Assembly (NCBI GenBank): GCA_014898415.1
Contig: RCTD01000025.1
Span: 248,001 to 312,000, forward strand
Length of the DNA stretch: 64,000 nucleotides
Source: Stromatinia cepivora
Lineage: Eukaryota; Ascomycota; Leotiomycetes; Helotiales; Sclerotiniaceae
Reading direction: 5' to 3'
A program made the translations under genes and the position numbers. Positions 12,753 through 24,428 of the stretch are shown in pieces (the stretch's first letter is position 1; each line of letters starts with the position of its first letter). The notes under the pieces were generated by a model. That model was not told the origin of the DNA, did no database searches, and saw only the letters and a program-made list of their open reading frames with translations.

Positions 12753-14294
12753 ATGAGATTCATGGAAAAATACATGCAAGTGGTATCCGGGTGGACCGGA
12801 TTTGGGGCTCTTGGCATACTCGCTCTATTGACGATATTTTCTGTTATTATCTACCGACTTTACTTGCACCCTCTTCGACACATACCCGGCCCGCTATTGG
12901 GCCGGACGACATCACTTTTTATTTACACGATAAGCTACCTCGGTATCGAAGGCCATGTGCTTCGCCATTACCATCGTGTTTACAAGACCAATGTACTACG
13001 GATAGCACCGTACGCTGTATCTGTGTCCGATAGCACAGCCATTCACACCATCTACGTGGCCGGGGGCGGGTTCCAGAAAGATGCCCGATACGCCAACTTC
13101 AACATGGGAAAAGTAGTCAGCATTTTCTCGACGCTCGACACTGAGTACCGTGACACACGAGCTAAGGCTGTTGCACCCCTTTTTTCCCCAGCTCATCTAC
13201 GCGTGGCTTGCGAGCCTCAGGGTGTCATTCATCAATGCGTGTCCGAATTTACCAATCAGCTCAAAACCTTCCGAGCTGAATGCAAGTCACGCCATCTAAG
13301 CCTGGACATCTTGGACTTGTGCGCTCGTCTTTCCCTTGATGTTGTCACCGGCTATTTGCTGAACGAGCCGTACGGTGGCCTCCTTGAGCATCAACATCTC
13401 CCTGTGGAGGAGCGTCTAACAGCAAAGCTCAGCATTAACCCATTCATCTTCGCAATTGTGGGATTCTCGCGCTTCTCGCTGCTTCCCAACTGGATTTTCC
13501 GCCAGCTGTACTCTATCTACAGTCGCATTAGCTTCAGCGAGGCCGTGGGCAGGTGTTTTGTCAGCCTAGACACGTTTGCACAGCGTATGGTCAGGCAAGC
13601 ACTCGATCTCGACCCAGTCAAACAGCAAGATTCATATCAGGCTCGGCTCCTTGCCGTAGGGATCGCGCCTGATGAAGTGCAAGTTCAGTGCCAAGCCATC
13701 GTGTTCGCCGGTGCTGACTCGACAGCCCTCAAGCTGGCCACGATTTTGTTTCACTTAGTGCAGAACCAAGAAAGCTTGCGCCGTTGCCGGGAGGAATTGC
13801 AGACAGAAGGAATTCAGGATAAGGTGACAGATCTGCAACCACTGCCGTACTTGCGCGCCGTAATCAAGGAAGGCCTACGCCTCGGCATGGCTAATCCGGC
13901 TCGATTGACACGCGTTGTTCCCGCGAAGGGGCTTCAGGTTGGAGATATCTATATCCCAGCAGGCACCATAGTTGGGGCAGCGCCGTACGTTCTGCACCAT
14001 GACCCGGCTGTATTTCCAGATCCATTTGCTTTCCATCCGGAGAGATGGCTCGAGGCTGGCATGGACATGGGGCTGAAGAAGCCTAATATGGAGAAGTGTC
14101 TACTGATGTTTGGGGCTGGGTTGAGGGCATGTATCGGAAAGAACCTTGCGCAGCAACAGTTGCTCGAGACAGTCAAAGCCGTGGTGCAGAGTAATGTCCT
14201 TGAAGGCGCGAAAACCTGCCAGGGGCACATTGAGCTTGTGGAGTGGTTCAACGCCGAAATCAAAGGGCATAAATTGGAGATTGAGTGGCTTTGA
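12753..14294 (+). CDS. Cytochrome P450 monooxygenase (cluster P450 B), intronless
   Basis: 513 codons in one exon, unlike the other two P450s here. A transmembrane anchor (about residues 16-36, LGILALLTIFSVIIYRLYLH) precedes the hinge HIPGPLLG. Later motifs are the I-helix AGADST, the ExxR motif EGLR, PERW, and the heme loop FGAGLRACIGKNLA with the Cys ligand. It is probably an ER-bound oxidase of the polyketide pathway. The ATG at 12753 is the first; MEKYMQVVSG three codons later is an alternative start. Its lack of introns may reflect retroposition or intron loss (inference). Confidence 0.95.
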   Translation: MRFMEKYMQVVSGWTGFGALGILALLTIFSVIIYRLYLHPLRHIPGPLLGRTTSLFIYTISYLGIEGHVLRHYHRVYKTNVLRIAPYAVSVSDSTAIHTIYVAGGGFQKDARYANFNMGKVVSIFSTLDTEYRDTRAKAVAPLFSPAHLRVACEPQGVIHQCVSEFTNQLKTFRAECKSRHLSLDILDLCARLSLDVVTGYLLNEPYGGLLEHQHLPVEERLTAKLSINPFIFAIVGFSRFSLLPNWIFRQLYSIYSRISFSEAVGRCFVSLDTFAQRMVRQALDLDPVKQQDSYQARLLAVGIAPDEVQVQCQAIVFAGADSTALKLATILFHLVQNQESLRRCREELQTEGIQDKVTDLQPLPYLRAVIKEGLRLGMANPARLTRVVPAKGLQVGDIYIPAGTIVGAAPYVLHHDPAVFPDPFAFHPERWLEAGMDMGLKKPNMEKCLLMFGAGLRACIGKNLAQQQLLETVKAVVQSNVLEGAKTCQGHIELVEWFNAEIKGHKLEIEWL

Positions 14295-15068
14295 TATATA
14301 ATTTCGAAAGCACGTTACATGATAGTTGTCTTGATTGATCTAAGTTCGTGGAGGACATCGTGTATAGGTGTTGAGTCTTTGTCCCTCTTGATGTTTGTCT
14401 TGTAGAGCGCTAGTTTTCTTTTTCTTTGCTAGGTGCGCTGCTTGAATGTCGCCAAGTATGTAAAAGTCGTATATTTTCTAGATTTTTCACAGGTAGCTTT
14501 TGCTTTCAATACCCAAGTTCGAGGTTTTGAAATCAATTCAATCAACTTATCAATTTGTTTCTCATAAGATATGACTAGAGCCATCCAAAACTAATAAGGA
14601 TGTGCATGAAAAGAAAAACTGGAGCAGCAAGATTGTCAAATCTCGTTTGTGCACATCTCCGCCCAGGACAACCATATTCTGATCAACAACATGGCCAATA
14701 TGGTAAATATTTTGAAACTATTTATATCTACGGTGAAGAGACGGAGTTTAAAGTAAATATGTTGTTGCATACGGAAGTTTGATTTAGCCGGCGCAGACTC
14801 CACTGAAATTAAAGTTAGTGCTTTGGTTATGCTAAATTACAATGAGCATACCGCTAAATAGCTCCCGAACAAGACAACATATTAATAATTTATAGAGTGC
14901 ATACCCACTATAATCAATCCGATGACACCCTAATTAACTTCAGTGCAGTGGCTGAATCGAACTTCCGTAGAGGAAGCCAAGAAAAAGTGCCCATAGGAAC
15001 ATATTAATGCAGCGAAAAGGGCGCAAATAGGTTGAAAATTGTTTAAATCGTTGTGCGTGTTCTTTCTA

Positions 15069-15516
15069 CGGTAATATCCTCGAATAGCATCATTTTAAGT
15101 TTTGTTAGCCCGAATAGCACACTGAATAGCACATTGAATAGCACATTGAATAGCACATTGTGTTATTCGGGGTGACTCGGACTTTTGTATGTCTTGTCCC
15201 GGCGCTAAGCTAAACAGGACTGTTTAAAGTCTTGATATTCTCTAGTATTTCATTTTTCGACAACAATTCAGGCTATCAGTTTACTGAACAATGTACTCCT
15301 AAAGCTTCAAAAAGATATGATTTCATACATTTTGATTTATTCGATTTTACTTTTAGAGACTAGAATATCAACATTCTATCTTTGGACTATAATAGTATCA
15401 TTTCTATAAAAAAAGAGACTGAACTAGCACAATGTGCTAGTTTACTTTCTAATGACACATTCATATGTTATTTGAGGTATCGAAACTCAAAATGATGCTA
15501 TTCGACGTTATTACCG
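15069..15516. mobile_element. MITE-like element with 34-nt terminal inverted repeats
   Basis: The left arm 15069-15102 (starts CGGTAATATCCTCGAATAG) and right arm 15483-15516 are near-perfect inverted copies of 34 nt. The 448-bp body has no coding capacity. It holds a 12-bp tandem array (15112-15159) and a palindrome AACTAGCACAATGTGCTAGTT near 15424, which is itself built on the tandem-unit core. This is the size and form of a non-autonomous DNA transposon. Confidence 0.65.
15112..15159. repeat. 12-bp tandem repeat, four units
   Basis: Four copies of GAATAGCACATT (first unit ends ACT). The array is followed by TGTTATTCGG, an inverted match to its own start CCGAATAGCA, so the whole can fold back on itself. 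It lies inside the MITE-like element. Confidence 0.8.
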
Positions 15517-15687
15517 TTCTTTCCATAATCTAGCTTAGTCTAAGTTCTTAAATGTACATATGCGGCTGCAGAGGTCCGTGAGGGTTTCCGCATAGTATCT
15601 AATGTTTCGGTAAAACAACTCCACTTTTCTATTGTTCTCGAGCAATCATACTCAGAAAAATTAGAATTCAATCACTGAAATCCCATT

Positions 15688-17749
15688 CTAGTTCCCATTC
15701 TTGATGTCGTCGGCAATCTTTTCAGCCAGCATATCTGTGTGCACATTAGCCAAAGTTTTTCAATGTCCAAGGCCTTTTAGTATGCGAAGACTTACAAACT
15801 GTGGCCTGCGGGAGTCCCGGAGGGAGCAGGGGGAAGGCAGAGGCATCAACAACGCGCACTATAAATAACGAAGGTTAGTACCAGATCGATGTACACTCCT
15901 GTGTTACCCCCAAGAAAACTTACACTTGCTCACTCCATATACACGAGCGTGGCTATCCACAACAGCAAAAGGGTCGCTGGATTTGCCCATTCTGCACGAC
16001 GCGCTGGCGTGGTACATGGTATTGAAGCTGTCCTGAATTTGACTGTGGATCTCGTCGTCAGTCTGGACCAGGGAACCCGGGTAAAATTCGGGCCCAATGG
16101 TGATGTTGGCCATGGCAGGGTTTTCTAGAATCTGTCTCAGCCGCTTGAAACCGGCAATGACGAGCTCGATATCGCGCTGCGTGGTCATCCAGTTGGGGTT
16201 GATCAGCGGTGGATCAGCCATGCGCGGCGACGAAATACTGATGTTGCCGACCGATGATGGCGCAATCAGGGTAGCGAGCAGCGTCGCGTACATGTAGCCA
16301 TCCACTGGAGTGCTGTCGGTGATAGATTGGAAGTCACCAACGTACGTAGGGAGAGTGAGATATTGCATCTCGGGCCAGTCGTCTGGAAGCTCCGCCAGTT
16401 CCTCCAGAGTGCTGGCCGAAAATGAAGCGCGGAGGTCTGCTGGTATTTTCTCGTAGCCCGCGAAGTCGCCTCCTGGGCTGGAGAGCGGCCCTGTACCATT
16501 GGCGTTGAATTCGGCCTCAGCCCGCTCTCGTGCATCGCCATACAGTAACGCCGAAGCTGTTTGCAGGTTGACGCGGTACGAAATTCCAAAGAAGACGTGA
16601 TCACTCATGTTCTGCCCGACACCTGGCCGGTCCGCTACCACTGAAATGTTATGTTGGCGGAGCAGATCGGCTGGGCCGACTCCCGAGACCTGAAGCAGCT
16701 GCGGCGATTGGAACGCCCCTCCCGAGATGATGACCTCGCGACGCGCTTGGAGAGTGTATGTTTGATTTCCTGTCGTGACTTCCACGCCGTATGCCACCTT
16801 TTGTTTATCGAAGAGAATGCGTTCGCCGAGGGTAAGGTCAAAGACCTTCAAGTTTGGGCGACCCGTCACGGGTTCCAGATAGGCCACCGCTGCCGAGTCT
16901 CTGTGCCCGTCAGTGGGATTGATGGTCGATGTCAGCCACGCGGAACCGTTGAGATGACCATTGAGGAAGGCGTCGGTAGTATGCATACCAACGGCATCCA
17001 TGGCCTTAGCTATCCACGTACTGAAGCTCTGAGCCCATGAGGCATATGATACGGACAAAGGACCCCCACGGATAGCCTCACTTAGATCTGCAGAGGTTGT
17101 CGCATTGGCGAGGCGGAGCTCTGTATTTGCGAAGGTATAGTTCATACTCTTCCGATAATAATAGGATGAGTCTTCATAGGCATATGATGCATCTCCCACC
17201 GTATCCGCCCATTTCTGGAGAGCTCCCTCAGTAGTTTGAGTATAGCCCATATAGTTCAGGTTTGAGCATCCTCCAAGCTGGTATTCTGTAAGCTAATGTC
17301 ACAGTTTTGCAGCGTTTCAGGGTTCAATATTCACTTACCGACTTTCCACGGGTGTAATGGACAGATTGGCTGTTGATTCCCTAGATCCAATTAGTAAATG
17401 TCCTCTACTTAAAGATGCGAGAGAAATATACAGCTTGCGGTGTTGTCATGAAACCCCACTCGACCAAGGGATTGGTGTCGTTGGGAGATTTCCCATTAAA
17501 GTAGAAGTCATATGAGGGAACTTGGCTCTGGTTTCCTGTCACGTTCGTGGACCAGGTGCCGGCTTCGACGATGGCGACTGAGACAGAAGGGTCCTCAGAT
17601 AGTCGAGAGGCAATAGTTAGTCCTCCAGGGCCAGCACCAACGACAATGTAGTCGAAGGTAAGTCCAGAGGCGACATTTTGAGGAGCAGCACTGGTAAAGC
17701 TCAATCCTGAGAAGACTGCTAATATCGCAAGGACCTTCGGTGCGGTCAT
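15688..17749 (-). CDS. Secreted GMC-family FAD oxidoreductase
   Basis: A glucose-methanol-choline type flavoenzyme, normally oxidising alcohols. Five exons: 17749-17432, 17380-17339, 17277-15924, 15858-15796 and 15734-15688, giving 607 residues, the usual length. The start MTAPKVLAILAVFSGLSFTSAA is a signal peptide; the longer upstream frame was rejected because this Met gives the secretory start. The dinucleotide motif VVGAGPGGL is followed by VEAG; HYTRGKSLGGCSNLNYMGY is the GMC signature 1 region, assembled across introns. Several N-glycosylation sequons are present. Near the C-terminus YHASASCRMG supplies the first catalytic His (H543). The second catalytic position, normally GHPQ, reads GLPQ (L587). 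The gene is divergent from the MBL gene, sharing a 665-bp promoter. Confidence 0.95.
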
Positions 17750-18414
17750 CTTTCCTGAACTGTTATGCCAAGTTGAAAGCAAAAACCAAAGCTTATTGTT
17801 AAACTGGAAAAGTTGATTTATATCATACAGGAAACTGTAGAAGCTTGAGACTCTGCAGAACAAAGAATAGAAGGACAATCTGTTGCTACTCGATCTAAAG
17901 ACAGAAGACTACATAGTTTTATAATATTCAGATTCTATTAATGAAAAGCGTTGCTACTAGCTACACAAGACAAGGCACATAGCCAAGCATTTTCTCCAAG
18001 AGCCACAAATGTAATAGGGGCTGTAATAAAACCGAAGGATTGCTTACAGGCTCGTTGACCATGTCTGTCAGCTTGCCCTATTTTACCCTTGTCAGCTGAC
18101 AGAAGTGTGATTCATAGCAACAGAAAAATGAAAAATTGAAGACCCCTGAATGTGGGAGGCGGGAAAATTCCCGTATAGAAAACGAGCTTAAGTACCACTA
18201 TCTCATAATGCGCAAGGGTGGGCACACGTGGAAGACCCAATGGGAGTCAAAGGGCCATAAATACCTCGGGACTGCTAATTTCTGACCTCCTTTAAGCTTC
18301 ACCAGAATCCTTCATTTTCTACACTTGTCCTCGAAGCGGTGAAACAACTTGCTGCTTATCTATCTCTTCGTTGTTTTTCATTGAATTCCTTCTGCAAATT
18401 TGCCTCCTGCACAC
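17750..18414. promoter_or_regulatory. Divergent promoter region, GMC oxidase / MBL hydrolase
   Basis: 665 bp between two start codons pointing outward, so both genes are probably co-regulated from here. A CACGTG palindrome at 18235-18240 is the type of site bound by bHLH or some bZIP factors, and a TATA-like CATAAATA lies near 18256 on the MBL side. Function of these sites is inference from sequence only. Confidence 0.4.
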
Positions 18415-19556
18415 ATGGAGTTTTCGGGCGTTCCTCGCCCCGTATCTCCGCCTGGTCTTCAGGTCCCAGCTTCCTTGTCGACTGTAGACGTGAGAGTTAT
18501 TAACACGTACGTTATATATCTTTCATCAAATTCATCAGTCTAACTGCACTTGTACACAGCAATACGCGTCTCTATTTGAAACCAGGCCTCTTCTATGAGC
18601 CAATTTTGCCAGGCTTGGACGGGCCAAACGCCCCCATATACTGCTTCCTCGTTTCTCACAACGATCGCCATGTAATCTTTGACCTTGGGGTGCGCATCGA
18701 CTGGGAAAACTACGCGCCGAGGATCGTACGGCTCATTAAAGCCACCACGCAAGTGACAACATGCGACAAGGATGTAGCGTCTATGCTCGACGATGATGAT
18801 AGCGGCCTGGGCATTCGCAGCTCCGACATTGAAGCCATCGTGTGGTCACACAGCCATTTCGATCATGCGGGCGACCCGTCGCGATTTCCACCCAGCACAC
18901 AGCTCGTTGTCGGGCCTGGCGTCAAGGCAAGCTCATGGCCCGGCTATCCGTCCAACCCTGACGGCGTCGTACTAGACAGCGATGCTGCGGGCCGCGAGAT
19001 CCGTGAAATAAGCTTCAGTAGCACAGGCCTACGAGTCGGCCCCTTTGATGCGTTCGACTATTTTGGCGACGGTTCGTTCTACCTACTTGATGCCCCTGGC
19101 CATTCACCCGGACACATTTGTGCCCTCGCACGTACAACGGCTGATCCGCCCTCTTTTGTCTTCATGGGCGCCGACGCATGCCATCATCCCGGTGTACTGC
19201 GGCCTACGAAGTATCTTCCTCTTCCCAAGCCGACGTCTTCAGACCATCCAAACAGCTATGGCGCTTGTCCGGGAGACTTACTGATGCAGCTAGGGAAGTG
19301 GAAGAGTCCTTGTGAACCTTTTTTTAATGTGGCACCTGGGCTGGTGTGCTACGACCATGCAGACGCCATGAAGACTGTGGCCAAGATTCAAGAGCTGGAC
19401 GCCGCCGGCAATGTATTAGTTCTTCTTGCACACGATGATTCGCTGGATGGATTCCTGCCGTTATTTCCCAAGCGCATGAATGATTGGCAAGCGCAGGGGC
19501 TGCGTGAATCCACAAGGTGGTTGTTCTGCAAAGAGCTGAAGCATGTTGAGCTATGA
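18415..19556 (+). CDS. Metallo-beta-lactamase-fold hydrolase
   Basis: Two exons (18415-18506 and 18560-19556; donor GTACGT, acceptor ACAG) encode 362 residues. The zinc signature HSHFDH is intact (H128, H130, D132, H133). The further ligands expected of the fold also appear: DAPGHSPGH, GADACHH and a late LLAHDD. Similar proteins include lactonases and the discrete MBL-type thioesterases that release products from some non-reducing PKSs. The PKS here carries its own TE domain, so a lactone-opening or other hydrolytic tailoring role is at least as likely (inference). No signal peptide is evident; a cytosolic enzyme is expected. Confidence 0.9.
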
Positions 19557-22173
19557 TTGAAACACAAGGAAATGAGTGAAGGTTGTTCATATAAGAGTAA
19601 GCTCTGTAGAGCGGCGGAATACTCGTGTCCGCTGTGAGCTCCGGAACTCTTATAGACTACGTCGTACAAGGGTAGGGGTTACGCACTCATTGAGTGACCT
19701 TTAACCTATGGAGAATCTTGAATTCTCTTCCTGTTAGTTTTGTTTTATCAATATCACTATTTTGCCTCTATTCCTAACGCACGCTGTGATACCGATTCGT
19801 AGCTGTCAACTCGAATGCGTGAGGCAGATGTTAAGTATTGCGATTCTATACCATTCCCAATTATGCCCATCACGAAGAATTGATTATATAAAATTTAGAA
19901 ATACAAAAGAAAAGAATAGTGATAGCACGTACACACTAGTGTAGCTGCCTGAGTTAGCTACACTGTGTATATACGCTTCAATTCAACCTAGTTTAATAAT
20001 AAATGCGCGTGCCACTTTCTATAAATTTCAGTTTCTTGTACGTGCAGTTTTCTAATTGAGATGGAATACTTTTGTCTAGGTGAAGTGCGAAAGCTGGCAG
20101 AACGATTCCCTTCAGTTCATGTTTCTCTGCGACTTTGAGCAGATGATTCTACCTCTCGGGTTTGTCCATCTGACAAGTTCTGATTCAGCATTCTAGACAT
20201 CCAAAAGAATTGGTCTTGACAAAGCAGACTTGTGTTGAATTTGTACATATAAGACTCAATTCCCCCCAGACATTAGAATAACTAATCTGCCTTTCTTCCT
20301 CTCAATAAAAGACAACTTGAAGGTTAATATTGTTGGTCATTATTGACTTTTTCCTATGGTAATATTCGAGTATCCTAGAAACGGTCCAATTTGTTCTAGT
20401 CCAACACGGTTCGCTACAAGCTTACAAATGCTACTATAGAGGCTGCTCATGCTATCGCTTGCCTTGCAACATGCTACCAATAAATGAAAAGTGCCACTAA
20501 TGGAGTAAGCAAAAGTGTAAGATTAATAATATAGCACCAATCATGTTCAAGTATTGAAAACAGGCACGAATTGAGCGCCGAATTAGCAACTTCTCCTCGA
20601 GAGCTATGAAGAGCCTTATTGAAGAGTAAAGATCTGTTCTTCATTTCAGTTCATTTCAACTTAGAAGATGATATTTATAATGAAGAACGTAAATCCAGAA
20701 ACCAGTACAGTGAACCAGGTAGAGGAGCGTGCTACTCTCCATAAAATCGTCGTTTGGGAACGGGAACTGAAAAGACCTTGAATCCTGATCAGGCGTAATT
20801 CATTGCACCGATGATGAGTTGCCCTTGTTAGAAACCCAGGGGCCTGGCGTCCTTTGCCCCCAAGTAGGCTGCGCAACGGTTACCCGCGGGGTGGATAATC
20901 TGTGCATAATCTATTAGTGGGGCGGATAATCGAAGAATCTGAATGGAGATTTGTGGATAATTAATGGATAATAGTTCTAGTGGATAATCCACAGGGCGGA
21001 TTATCCGCAGATATCCGTGGATGGCGGATAATTTATGCACAGCCCACCCCCAAGAAAACATGTACTAATATTCACCATAATCTAGATTCCTTGCCTGCCC
21101 ACCTAATCTATTTATCTCCATACTACAGGGGTGCTGGAGTGATAGGAATAGCTTCAAATTGGATGGATTAGAAAGCGGGGTATATAGCGGATCGGAAGAA
21201 GAGACCTGAAGAAGAGGCATGGGGAACCTGGAGGTCGGAAGGCATGTTGAATCTAGTTTTACCACCAATTCAAGACTTATTACGCTATTTACAGCACGAA
21301 CTCGATTTTACAGGCAAATGGGAATTTATAGGGCTATCCCCCCTCCAAAACCAGAATGAAAAAGGTCGGGGTTGCCCCCCGACTTCCATTATTTATACGA
21401 AGATTCCGGTAAAAAGTACTGCGCGTTTTCTGATTTTTAGGCTTATTTTTTTATATTGAGCAATGGTCTGTAATTCAGTGAAGATACCCTGTAGTGGTAA
21501 TCTAAAGCCTATAGCAAAGCCTATATATAGAGGTCTGATTTAGTTAGTTTAAAGTCAATCTCACCAACACGAACGCTGTAAATTACAGGTTGCTTTTCCA
21601 ACCTCCCCTGTGATCCACTGAAGGCTGCCCTGTGGATGTAGGAAACAACTTCGTAGTGAATGCTTCTGAGTGTCGAACTTTAGTGAAGCTTTAATGTGCA
21701 GACATATATTCATTCGACGACTGTTCTAAGTACAATTTATGTCTTATCTTTCAAATATAAAGCTCTTGTACATATCCTTTCTCAATTTTCAGCTTACACA
21801 ATCAATAAATTAATAACAAAAGTTGGTAGTAATACATATACTACGCTGTGCACGCATTTGCGGAACCCCATACTGTGAGGTTGAAAAAAAGCGGAAGACA
21901 GTGTTTGCGCTAGTGTAGTGTAACTAGTTTTGAATGCATGCCCGGATTGCGGTGTCAGTTTAATTATACATCGTGCGATAATGCCAAATTTGAAATTTCT
22001 CACGTACGGCAAGTATATTATTCTCACGAGATACGAAGTGGTAATTATTGAGTAAAAGCTTTGGGAACAACTTCAATCCTCGCCATACCCTCAAAATCCC
22101 TCACAACAAATTGATGTAAAGTCCTGGAGCCCTCATCGTCGGTGAGTTTCCAATTGCTACGGATTGTGATTCT
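19557..22173. other. Intergenic region with GATA-motif cluster
   Basis: 2.6 kb between the convergent MBL and AKR genes. 20827-21055 carries a G/C-richer block with repeated GGATAA motifs (separate entry). A short GTTAGAAACCCAGG block near 20828 also occurs near 12119, so transposon fragments are likely. No gene-like ORF. Confidence 0.5.
20891..21035. repeat. Clustered GGATAATC motifs, partly palindromic
   Basis: At least seven GGATAA/TTATCC motifs within 145 bp, including the palindrome-like GGCGGATTATCCGC. A degraded, oppositely oriented relative lies at about 42385-42560. The motif equals a GATA-factor core, but the pattern and second copy suggest a transposon terminus as readily as a regulatory site. 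Confidence 0.55.
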
Positions 22174-23446
22174 TCACAACGAGGTAGGCGTTTTGGCATT
22201 TGGAAACTTCATTGCATTCGTCCTTGCAATCAGGAATGAATACCCAGTGACACTTGGATCCGCTGGGATGAAGTTGTGTGGAAAACCTGCATTGAAGGGA
22301 ATCACACCTTCCAAGAACGCAATTTGCTCATTGGTGAGCTTGATACTTAGCGCCTTGATATTGTCTTTCAGGTGCTCGACCTTGCGACCGCCTACAACAG
22401 GAATTACGTTGGCTGCTTTGGACATGACATATGCCAACGCAATGGAGGTGATAGATGCGGCACCGTGTTCAGAGGCCACCTTCTCCAGCGCCCCACTAAT
22501 CTTGATCTCGTTTTCGGTCTGCTGGGGTGGTCGTCCGGCGGAGGTACGCAGTTGCTCCCCGGCATTCTTGCGTTTCTCCAGCGCGGCTGTGGTTTGGAAC
22601 CTGCCTCCGCCAAGAACATCCCACCTATTTGAGGCTTATATTAGCTTTACGAATCTTGCCAACTAGAATTTTGAATACTCACGGTGCAAGTGCCATGCCA
22701 AAGTGGCGCGCCATCGGGATGATTTCACGCTCAAAGTCTCGCATCATTATATTCCAGCGTCCCTGGTAGATGCTGAACGGCGTCTTTCCGTGCTCTGCCG
22801 CGTAGGTATTGGCAGCAGAAACAATCCAGGCGGGTATATCCGAAGCTCCGAGATACAGGATCTTGCCCTGCTCGACTAGAATATGGAGAGTATCCATGAG
22901 TTCCTTGATGGACGTTGTGTAATCCCAGTAGTGTACATAGTATACATCTGATGGGGATCACAGTTAGCAATCACTCCTCCCGAAACGACCCGTTATCGAG
23001 ATGAACATTAGTCGACACTCACCAATATAATCCGTCTGCAGCTTTTTAAGCGAGTCGCGGATCGCGACATGAATGCTGCGGCGAGAATTTCCCGCAAAGT
23101 TTGCTGCCTGTGGTCCTTGCCCAATGGCATGGCTGCGGTAATCCATGGAGAACTTGGTCGCCAGGACCACCGAGTCGCGGTTCTGGCGGGCGTTGAGCCA
23201 CTCTCCGATCCACAGCTCCGACTGCTCGTTTTGGTACACATTGGCCGTATCGATGAAGTTGCCACCGGCCTCATAGAAGGCATCTAGGACCTTGAATGTG
23301 GCGTCCTTGGTCATCGAACCCATCATGCCAGCCCAGGCGTCGCCAAAAGACATGCCCCCGAGTTGCAACGGGGAGACACGCACGCCCGCAGTGGACGAGA
23401 GGATACGGAGACGGCCTAGTTCGGTGGGGGGGGTTGGTTCGGCCAT
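22174..23446 (-). CDS. Aldo-keto reductase, norsolorinic acid reductase type
   Basis: Three exons (23446-23023, 22947-22683 and 22624-22174; phases 1 and 2 match) give 379 residues. The aldo-keto reductase tetrad is complete: Asp and Tyr in [17 protein letters not shown], Lys in VVLATKFS, and His in VYYVHYWDY. The sequence resembles the NorB/AAD group of fungal reductases and aryl-alcohol dehydrogenases, which use NADPH to reduce ketones or aldehydes. I start at [16 protein letters not shown] because family members begin like this; about 50 more in-frame codons upstream look like leader sequence. It may adjust the oxidation level of a side-chain carbonyl in the cluster product (inference). 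Confidence 0.93.
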
Positions 23447-23668
23447 GGTGGGTGGTGTTGATGATTTTGAAAAATATAGTTTTGTAGAAAAGCTTAAAGA
23501 AGTGCTTAGATTTCTCGAAGGGTCCACACTGAGTTTGATTGATAGCAGAAGAGTGTTTGTATTTCGGAATAAGTAGTTCAAGCTACCCCTCATCACGTAA
23601 GCATAAGCCCTGGTTATTTTGTTCTTTATACTATTAAGCTAGGTTCCGAATATGGAAATACGGAGATA

Positions 23669-24428
23669 AAGCTGGAAATAAAAGTTTATTTCCGTTGATC
23701 TGGATTTGAATCTGAACAGAAAAGTAATCGAGGAAGCAAAACTCCTTCAAATCCCACTTTCCATATATAAAGAAAGAGGAGAGAATAATCATGACTGGTC
23801 AGAAATTAAAGCCATCCTATCTGCCAGAGAGTGCATGAAAGTACACAGTGCATGAAAGTACGCATGCCTCTGGATCTAGCTGCATGCAGTTGGCAGCATT
23901 GGTTGCTTTGCTACAAACATGAAAAGATACAGCCGTGATGCCTCTAGACGTTAAGGTAAGCTTTATGATTACTGGACCGGATAGTGGATAGTACGAGATT
24001 ATAGGGTTACAATCGATCTGACATGCTTTGGCCAATAATGCATTATACAAATATAGATCATCCTTGTTCAAGCTGGAAATAAAGTTTATTTCCACTGATC
24101 TATATTTGAATCTGAACAGAAGAGTAATCAAGAAAGCAAAACTCCTTCAAATCTCATTTTCGATATATAAAAAAAGAAAAGATAACAATTATAATTGATT
24201 AGAAATTAAAACTGTTTTATTTATCAAATAATATATAAAAGTATATATATCTTTGAATCTGATTATATATAATTAATAATATTGATTATTTTATTATAAT
24301 TATAATATTTTAAACATCAAGATAAGCTTTATGATTACTGGACCGGATAGTACAAGATTATAGGGTTACAATCGATCTGACATGCTTTAGCCAATAATAT
24401 TATACGAATTTAGATCATCCTTGTTCAA
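23669..24428. repeat. Tandem duplication, second unit RIP-like
   Basis: Unit 1 (23669-24069) and unit 2 (24070-24428) both run from AAGCTGGAAATAAA to GATCATCCTTGTTCAA. The ends are almost identical. The middle of unit 2 differs by many C-to-T and G-to-A changes and reads almost purely A/T, and it is about 40 bp shorter. Unit 1 also has GTGCATGAAAGTAC twice in a row near 23828-23860. Confidence 0.75.

Larger units (their letters stand above)
14295..15687. other. Intergenic region between convergent P450 B and GMC gene
   Basis: 1.4 kb, AT-rich. It contains a MITE-like element at 15069-15516 with an internal tandem repeat. A 60-codon frame at 14600-14782 shows no protein-like features. Nothing else supported. 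Confidence 0.5.

Noticed and set aside
17750..17878. 43-residue N-terminal extension of the GMC oxidase
   Set aside because: The internal Met gives a clean signal peptide directly before the mature enzyme; the extension would bury it.
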